DNA of 10,337 bases from an uncultured Collinsella sp. (GTDB lineage Bacteria; Actinomycetota; Coriobacteriia; Coriobacteriales; Coriobacteriaceae), in assembly GCA_959602875.1 (NCBI GenBank), contig CAUGVQ010000074.1, forward strand, positions 1 to 10,337. The letters run 5' to 3'. A program made the translations under genes and the position numbers. Shown here one piece after another: positions 6,006-10,337 of the stretch. Positions within the stretch are counted from its first letter, which is position 1; each line of letters opens with the position of its first letter. The notes beneath the pieces are model-generated. The model saw only the letters and a list, made by a program, of their open reading frames with translations, made no database searches and was not told where the DNA came from.

Positions 6006-7160
6006 TTACTTCCCTGCCTTCGCATAGCGCTCGGCCATCTCGTCGAGCGTGGCGACCTCAACGAGCGGCGCCTTGCCGTAGCTGCCGAACTGGACGATGA
6101 GCGTGCCCACCGCCTCCTTGACGCCCGCCTCGATGGCGGCAACGAGCTTTGCCTGGGCGTCGTCTGCCACGGTGCCGTACATAACGAGGTCGTAGACCGG
6201 CGGTAGGAAGGCGCGCGGGTCGAACTGGTCGCGCTTCTCGTCGAGAAGCTGCCAGACACCGGAGAGCGAGCTCTCCTTGAGCTCGGGCTCGCGCTCGAAG
6301 AGCTCGCGCATGTTGCGCGTCACCGCGAGGCGGATGTCGGTATCGACGTTGATCTTGTTGATGCCCGCGGGGATAGCGTCGATGAGCTCGGCCACCGGGA
6401 TACCGTGGGCCTCGCCGATCGTGCCGCCGAGCTCGTTGATCTCGCGCACGATGTACTGCGGGACGGTCGAGGAGCCGTGGCTCACGAGCGCGCAGTCGAG
6501 GTTCTCATGCGCCAGGCACTCGCGGATGGCGATGGGGATCTCGCGGCGGAGCTTGACGTTTTTGCCCTTGGAGGCACCGTGCATGGTGCCGTAGGAGATG
6601 GCGAGCGCGTCGCAGCCGGTGTCACGCACGAACTCGACCGCGGACAGCGGGTTGGTGTAGGTCGAGGAAGCGGCGAAGACGTGGTCCTCCACACCGGCAA
6701 GCACGCCGAGCTCGCCCTCGACAGAGACGCCGCGTTCGTGGGCGTACTTAACGACCTCGCGGGTGAGCTCTTTGTTCTCCTCAAAGGGCAGCGAAGAGCC
6801 GTCGATCATGACCGAGGTGTAGCCGCCGGCGATGGCCGCCTTGACGGACTCCATGTCACGGCCGTGGTCGAGGTGGAGTACCACCGGCACCGGGGAGTTC
6901 TCGCCGTACTTCTTGACGGCGTCGCCGATGTTCTTGGCGCCGCGGATCTTGTCCTCAACGGTGCCGTTGGCAAAGTCGGCGCGACCGCCCATGAAGGCGT
7001 TGGCAAGATCGGCACCCTGCAGGATGACCGGGCTGCGGAACATCTCGTGCACCTCGATGGCGGCCTTGGCCTGGCAGACCGCGTTCACGTTGAACGCACC
7101 CTGTGCATAGCCGTTAGCCTTGGCAGCATCGAGCACGGGCTTCAGGGGGACGAGTGGCAT
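6006..7160 (-). CDS. Class II fructose-bisphosphate aldolase family protein
   Basis: This 384-aa zinc-dependent aldolase cleaves ketose 1,6-bisphosphates or similar ketose 1-phosphates to dihydroxyacetone phosphate and an aldehyde. Visible residues: LHLDHG (95-100) with catalytic Asp98 and zinc ligand His99, GELGVLAGVEDH (149-160), YGTMHGASKG (190-199) with zinc ligand His194, SHGSS (227-231) with zinc ligand His228, and NVDTD (271-275), which binds the dihydroxyacetone phosphate end. DPR at 314-316 resembles the site that holds the second phosphate. The ATG at 7160 is preferred: AAAGGAG lies 11 bases before it, whereas the GTG three codons upstream would sit only two bases from that site. 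It follows the regulator gene and precedes the kinase by two bases. Tagatose-bisphosphate or another ketose is an alternative substrate. Confidence 0.9.
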   Translation of the reverse strand: MPLVPLKPVLDAAKANGYAQGAFNVNAVCQAKAAIEVHEMFRSPVILQGADLANAFMGGRADFANGTVEDKIRGAKNIGDAVKKYGENSPVPVVLHLDHGRDMESVKAAIAGGYTSVMIDGSSLPFEENKELTREVVKYAHERGVSVEGELGVLAGVEDHVFAASSTYTNPLSAVEFVRDTGCDALAISYGTMHGASKGKNVKLRREIPIAIRECLAHENLDCALVSHGSSTVPQYIVREINELGGTIGEAHGIPVAELIDAIPAGINKINVDTDIRLAVTRNMRELFEREPELKESSLSGVWQLLDEKRDQFDPRAFLPPVYDLVMYGTVADDAQAKLVAAIEAGVKEAVGTLIVQFGSYGKAPLVEVATLDEMAERYAKAGK

Positions 7161-7184
7161 AGCGATCACAGCTCCTTTGCTAGT

Positions 7185-7201
7185 GCCGGATTCGGTCCGG
7201 C
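7185..7201 (-). other. Small GC hairpin between regulator and aldolase genes
   Basis: GCCGGA and TCCGGC form a perfect 6-bp stem with a 5-base loop, seven bases past the regulator stop codon on the minus strand. There is no U-tract. It could modulate aldolase expression relative to the regulator or be incidental. Confidence 0.3.
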
Positions 7202-7208
7202 GCCGGTA

Positions 7209-8279
7209 TTACCTTGGTTCTCGCCCATAGACGCCGCGCCTTCCGTCGCACACGTTGGTGAGGTGCAGAATGCGTGCGCTCGAGGGTTTGCCGTCTATAA
7301 GCGAAAGCATCTCGTCGGCGCAGGCGACGCCCGCGTCGAAGTTGGGTAGGCGCAGATAGAAATCGGGATAGAAGTTGCTCTCCGCGTTGTTGGCGAGCTC
7401 CGCGGTGATGATGCCGCGCTCGCGGCAGCGGTAGCGGATGGACTCGGTCCAGCCCGACCAGCTCGCTATGACGGCATCGCCGCGATCGAGGTCATCGACT
7501 GCGCGGCGCAGAATCTCAGAAAATGCAGCCGTCAGGCGATCGCCCTCGGGCGTGGTACCCACCGAATAGCGGAGGTCCCAGACGTCGAGATTCTCGAGCG
7601 TGACGGGAGTCGTTACGGTGATGAGCTCGGTCTCGGGGTGCGCCTCAAGTGCGTCCAAAAGGCCGCGCTCACGGTCGCGCTCCTGCGGCGTGTCGATATC
7701 CGGCTTGACGTAGAGCACGCGCGCAGGGCCCTCGGCGAGCACACGCTCGACCAGGGCGCGGGCACCGCCGCGGTAATCGAAATCGATAGTGCTGTATACA
7801 TTGGAATTGCCCGTGCAGTCAAAGGCGACGAGCGGGATATGGTCGCGCTTGATGACATCGAGACTTGCCGCGCTCGGACCGACGTTGTCCTTGCCGAGGA
7901 AGATGACGCCGTCGACGCGGCCCTCGAGATACGCGACCAAGTAGTCACTCAAACCTGCCGTCTTTACTTTATTAGTGCAGAGGAGGAGGTTGTATCCCAA
8001 ATCCTCCAGACGGCTCTGGATGCCGCGGATCGTCTGGGAGAAGCGGGGCACGGCGACGTTTTTCTTCGCAACGACGCCCACGCACAGCGACTGGCGGCGA
8101 CGGAGCGTCCGTGCGGCGCTGTTGGGCACGTAGTTGAGCTCGCGTGCGGCGCGGAGCACCCGTTCGCGCGTCTCGGGCGCAATGGATTGACCGGGCGTGT
8201 CATTTATTACATAGGAGACCGTCGCGGCGGTGACATTGGCTGCCTGGGCGATGTCTTTCAGTGTCACGCGCTTTGCCAT
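7209..8279 (-). CDS. LacI-family transcriptional regulator
   Basis: This 356-aa cytoplasmic DNA-binding protein has the usual length and layout. A LacI helix-turn-helix lies at residues 5-26 (VTLKDIAQAANVTAATVSYV), the hinge helix region PNSAARTLRRR at 52-62, and a periplasmic-binding-protein-like effector domain covers the rest, with IRGIQSRLEDLGYNLLLC and DGVIFLGKD typical of the family. Such proteins release operator DNA, or less often bind it, on meeting a sugar or sugar phosphate. The ATG at 8279 is preceded by GGGGAGG with a short spacer of four bases. It is the first gene of the minus-strand unit, just before the aldolase. Two palindromes at 8345-8362 and 8602-8619 are its likely operators, so it probably regulates itself, the enzymes and the divergent importer. 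The effector is unknown. Confidence 0.95.
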   Translation of the reverse strand: MAKRVTLKDIAQAANVTAATVSYVINDTPGQSIAPETRERVLRAARELNYVPNSAARTLRRRQSLCVGVVAKKNVAVPRFSQTIRGIQSRLEDLGYNLLLCTNKVKTAGLSDYLVAYLEGRVDGVIFLGKDNVGPSAASLDVIKRDHIPLVAFDCTGNSNVYSTIDFDYRGGARALVERVLAEGPARVLYVKPDIDTPQERDRERGLLDALEAHPETELITVTTPVTLENLDVWDLRYSVGTTPEGDRLTAAFSEILRRAVDDLDRGDAVIASWSGWTESIRYRCRERGIITAELANNAESNFYPDFYLRLPNFDAGVACADEMLSLIDGKPSSARILHLTNVCDGRRGVYGREPR

Positions 8280-8344
8280 GTCGCCTCCCCGGCTTCAAAT
8301 CCTCGGCAGGCCCGCCTCGGATGGGCAGAATGAGTCCGCTGCCG

Positions 8345-8362
8345 AACTTACACGTTTAAGTT
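8345..8362. promoter_or_regulatory. Putative LacI-family operator O1 (enzyme operon side)
   Basis: AACTTACACGTTTAAGTT is an 18-bp palindrome centred on CG with a single mismatched pair, the layout usual for LacI-family sites. It lies 65 bases upstream of the regulator start, just downstream of a possible minus-strand -10 box, where binding would block transcription. A near-identical copy precedes the divergent importer. Confidence 0.65.
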
Positions 8363-8601
8363 ACCACGAAGCTGCAAAGATATTCTCGACTTCTTGTAAA
8401 CAAATGGAAATAGACCGTTGGGCGCTCCAAAACTACCGTTTGGAGAATAGGGACACGCCCAAAGATAAATCGTTTATTCATATGTCTACCTGCACTTTTA
8501 ATGCTCTCGAAACACGGTAATCCGACAATTGAAGGCCAAGCTCCCCCCTATCAATTCCGCCAAAAGGCGGCTACTATGCTTGATGAGAATGTTCGTCCGG
8601 C

Positions 8602-8619
8602 TACTTATACGTTTAAGTA
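8602..8619. promoter_or_regulatory. Putative LacI-family operator O2 (ABC importer side)
   Basis: TACTTATACGTTTAAGTA is an 18-bp palindrome centred on CG with one mismatched pair. It matches O1 at 15 of 18 positions, including ACGTTTAAGT exactly. It sits 53 bases before the permease start codon, 16 bases after a TTGATG that could be a -35 box, so it may overlap the -10 region. Confidence 0.65.
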
Positions 8620-8672
8620 ACCAAATCGAGCGACTCCGGCATCGATCCTCACGGAGAAAGGAGCTTGTCGCG

Positions 8673-9455
8673 ATGCAGAATGAAAAGAAAGTGCCCATCT
8701 GGGCGAAGATACCCAACTGGGTGTGGGTGCTTATATCGGTGGCTTGCGCCGGTGCACTCTGGTTCTTCGCCAACAGCGCCTGGCCGGCGGTCTTCGCATC
8801 GCCGCTCGAGGTCTGGGACGCCGCAGTGACTCGAGCTGTTTCCGGCACGCTCTGGGAGCACACCTGGGCGTCGCTCTCCCGCGTCCTTACGGGCTTCGGG
8901 ATCGCTTTTGTCACGTCCATCCCCGTGGCATTCCTCATGGCGTGGTACGACCCGTTCCGCCACATCGTCGAGCCGTGGATTCAGTTCATCCGTAACATTC
9001 CGCCGCTCGCCTACGTCTTCCTGATCATCGCCGCCCTCGGCATCGGCAACGTCTCCAAGATCACGGTTATCTTCATCGCCGCGTTCCTGGTTCAGGTCGT
9101 TACCATCTATCAGGGCGTCAAGGGTGTCGACACCACTCTCATCAAGGCGGCGCGCGTGCTCGGCGCCAAGGAGTCCGACATCTTCTTTAAGGTCATCATC
9201 CCCGCCTCCACCCCGTTCATCCTGGTCGCTGCGCGCCTGGGCCTCTCCACGTCGCTCACGACCCTCATGGCCTCCGAGATCGTCGGCGGTGACCGTGGCC
9301 TCGGCATGATGATCCAGCAGGCCAGTGGTTACTATCAGATGGACGTCGTGCTGCTGGGCATCATCATGCTCGGTATCATCGGCATCGCCTTCGAGAAGAT
9401 TGTTCGCTTCCTTGAAAGGAGGTTCACCGGATGGCAGGAAACAGTGCAGCAGTAA
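8673..9455 (+). CDS. ABC transporter permease (nitrate/sulfonate/taurine type)
   Basis: This 260-aa inner-membrane protein belongs to the SsuC/TauC/NrtB group of binding-protein-dependent permeases. About six hydrophobic segments are visible, near residues 14-33, 70-90, 109-125, 128-146, 181-202 and 225-243. The cytoplasmic coupling (EAA-type) loop is AARVLGAKESDIFFKVIIPA (159-178), and SEIVGGDRGLGMMI (201-214) is typical of this group. The ATG at 8673 is chosen over earlier in-frame starts because AAAGGAG lies nine bases before it and the upstream part is basic, low-quality sequence containing the operator. The ATPase gene overlaps its end by 25 bp. The group carries sulfonates, nitrate, bicarbonate, thiamine precursors, riboflavin and other small molecules, so the cargo is open. 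Confidence 0.95.
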   Translation: MQNEKKVPIWAKIPNWVWVLISVACAGALWFFANSAWPAVFASPLEVWDAAVTRAVSGTLWEHTWASLSRVLTGFGIAFVTSIPVAFLMAWYDPFRHIVEPWIQFIRNIPPLAYVFLIIAALGIGNVSKITVIFIAAFLVQVVTIYQGVKGVDTTLIKAARVLGAKESDIFFKVIIPASTPFILVAARLGLSTSLTTLMASEIVGGDRGLGMMIQQASGYYQMDVVLLGIIMLGIIGIAFEKIVRFLERRFTGWQETVQQ

Positions 9456-10222
9456 AGGTCAAGATTGACCATGTGGTGAAGAAGTTCCAGACGCGCAAAG
9501 GTGAGATGACTGCACTCAACGGCGTCGACCTCGATATCCACGAGAACGAGTTCATCACGGTCGTCGGCCCGTCCGGCTGCGGCAAGTCGACGCTCCTGAA
9601 CATCATCGGCGGCCTTGAGAAGCCCACCGATGGTCAGGTGCTTGTCGACGGCAAGCCCGTTGAGGGCCCGAGCCCCGAGCGCGGCATCGTCTTCCAGCAG
9701 TACGCGCTCTTCCCGTGGCTCACGGTCATCAAGAACGTTATGTTCGGTCTCAAGCTCCAGGGCAAGTCCAAGGAGGAGGCCGAGGAGATCGCTCACAAGT
9801 ACCTCAAGATGGTCGAGCTCGAGGACTTCGCCAACCACTATCCCAAGGAGCTCTCCGGCGGTATGAAGCAGCGCGTCGCCATCGCCCGCGCCTATGCCAC
9901 CAACCCGCAGGTCCTGCTCATGGACGAGCCCTTCGGTGCTCTCGACGCGCAGACCCGCACCCAGCTCCAGCAGGAGCTCATCGAGACGTGGGAGAAGGAG
10001 CGCAAGACCTGCTTCTTCATCACCCACGACGTCGAGGAGGCAATCATCCTCGGCAACCGCTGCGTGATTATGAGCGCACGCCCCGGCCGCGTGAAGGACG
10101 TCATCGACATCGATATCCCCTATCCGCGTGACCAGGCCACCAAGATGAGCCCGCGCTTCCTCGAGCTCAAGAACGAGATCTGGAGCCAGGTGTACCAGGA
10201 GTACCTCTCCGTCCGCAAGTAG
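9431..10222 (+). CDS. ABC transporter ATP-binding protein (nitrate/sulfonate/taurine type)
   Basis: This 263-aa cytoplasmic ATPase powers the partner permease. Walker A is GPSGCGKST (46-54), the Q-loop is around Gln89-Gln90, the signature is LSGGMKQR (141-148), Walker B is VLLMDEP (161-167) followed by the D-loop GALDA, and the switch histidine is in FITHDVEEA (His199). SARPGRV (215-221) is typical of the SsuB/TauB/NrtD group. Length is normal. The ATG at 9431 follows AAAGGAGG and lies inside the 3' end of the permease gene, so the two are translationally coupled. A solute-binding protein gene would be expected nearby but is not in the window; it may lie just to the right. Confidence 0.97.
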   Translation: MAGNSAAVKVKIDHVVKKFQTRKGEMTALNGVDLDIHENEFITVVGPSGCGKSTLLNIIGGLEKPTDGQVLVDGKPVEGPSPERGIVFQQYALFPWLTVIKNVMFGLKLQGKSKEEAEEIAHKYLKMVELEDFANHYPKELSGGMKQRVAIARAYATNPQVLLMDEPFGALDAQTRTQLQQELIETWEKERKTCFFITHDVEEAIILGNRCVIMSARPGRVKDVIDIDIPYPRDQATKMSPRFLELKNEIWSQVYQEYLSVRK

Positions 10223-10229
10223 GCACGAC

Positions 10230-10258
10230 CGCGGCGCGCTTCGCGCGCGCCGCGTTTT
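10230..10258 (+). terminator. Terminator-like hairpin after the ATPase gene
   Basis: CGCGGCGCGC and GCGCGCCGCG form a perfect 10-bp GC stem with a 5-base loop, followed by TTTT, seven bases after the ATPase stop codon. The U-tract is short. It may be a full terminator or a partial one that sets the level of a following gene. Confidence 0.65.
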
Positions 10259-10337
10259 ACCGGGCTCGCACCCCGGTCTATCGGGAACAGCACCCCAAGG
10301 GTGCAAAGTTGTACAAGAGAACGAGAACACCCAGTCC
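10259..10337 (+). other. Right-edge intergenic sequence, no gene seen
   Basis: A small GCACCC-CAA-GGGTGC hairpin lies at 10290-10304. No start codon with a good ribosome binding site is visible before the window ends. A gene, such as the missing solute-binding protein, could begin just beyond. Confidence 0.4.

Larger units (their letters stand above)
8280..8672. promoter_or_regulatory. Divergent control region between regulator operon and ABC importer
   Basis: This 393-bp gap is more AT-rich than its surroundings and carries no convincing gene. It holds both putative operators, the regulator's ribosome binding site near 8284-8290, and the permease's AAAGGAG at 8657-8663. Small hairpins are visible: CTCCAAA / TTTGGAG (8425-8445) and CCGCC AAAA GGCGG (8557-8570). 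A TATCTT on the minus strand near 8375-8380 could be the -10 of the regulator operon, and TTGATG at 8580-8585 a -35 for the importer, but neither promoter is certain. Confidence 0.6.

Noticed and set aside
7161..7169. GTG start three codons upstream for the aldolase
   Set aside because: It would lie two bases from the AAAGGAG site. The ATG at 7160, though with a long spacer, is more plausible and matches the usual aldolase start.
8529..8672. Upstream in-frame starts for the ABC permease
   Set aside because: They would place the operator and hairpin inside the gene, lack ribosome binding sites, and add a basic segment not found in the family.
9335..10330. Long minus-strand open frame opposite the ABC ATPase
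   Set aside because: It is the mirror of a gene with all ABC ATPase motifs, and its product is Leu/Val/Glu/Asp-rich with no recognisable domain.
1..10337. CRISPR arrays, tRNA or rRNA genes, transposases
   Set aside because: No regularly spaced direct repeats, cloverleaf-like sequences, rRNA segments or transposase motifs were seen on either strand.

Overview
The window is high-GC, densely packed bacterial DNA. Gene style, codon use and protein resemblance suggest a Collinsella-like member of the Coriobacteriia (Actinomycetota). That is an inference from sequence alone. Two transcription units diverge from a control region at about 8280-8672.

Leftward (minus strand) unit: a LacI-family regulator, class II fructose-bisphosphate-type aldolase, 6-phosphofructokinase-type kinase, triosephosphate isomerase-like enzyme, LarA-type nickel-pincer racemase/epimerase homologue, glucose-6-phosphate isomerase-like enzyme and a lactose/cellobiose-type PTS IIB protein. 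The unit ends in hairpins at 451-527. Past them lie a doubtful 47-codon reading frame and the 5' end of larC, the nickel-insertion gene for the LarA cofactor, which runs off the left edge. Between the LarA homologue and the isomerase is a 297-bp gap filled with interlocking inverted repeats. Their mismatches become G-U pairs in the minus-strand RNA.

Rightward (plus strand) unit: a permease and an ATPase of the nitrate/sulfonate/taurine-type ABC importer group, overlapping by 25 bp and followed by a terminator-like hairpin. No substrate-binding protein is in the window.

Two near-identical 18-bp palindromes with a CG centre, one in front of each unit, look like operators for the LacI protein and suggest co-regulation of importer and enzymes.

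Taken together, the leftward unit encodes a private upper-glycolysis-like route (isomerise, phosphorylate, cleave, isomerise the triose) plus a nickel-dependent hydroxyacid racemase/epimerase homologue. The isomerase and the TIM-like enzyme keep their catalytic residues but have altered phosphate-binding loops, so their substrates are probably not plain glucose 6-phosphate and glyceraldehyde 3-phosphate. My working hypothesis is an unrecognised catabolic pathway for an unusual sugar or sugar acid. A sulfonated or otherwise C6-modified hexose is one specific possibility. Its substrate cannot be settled from sequence alone.
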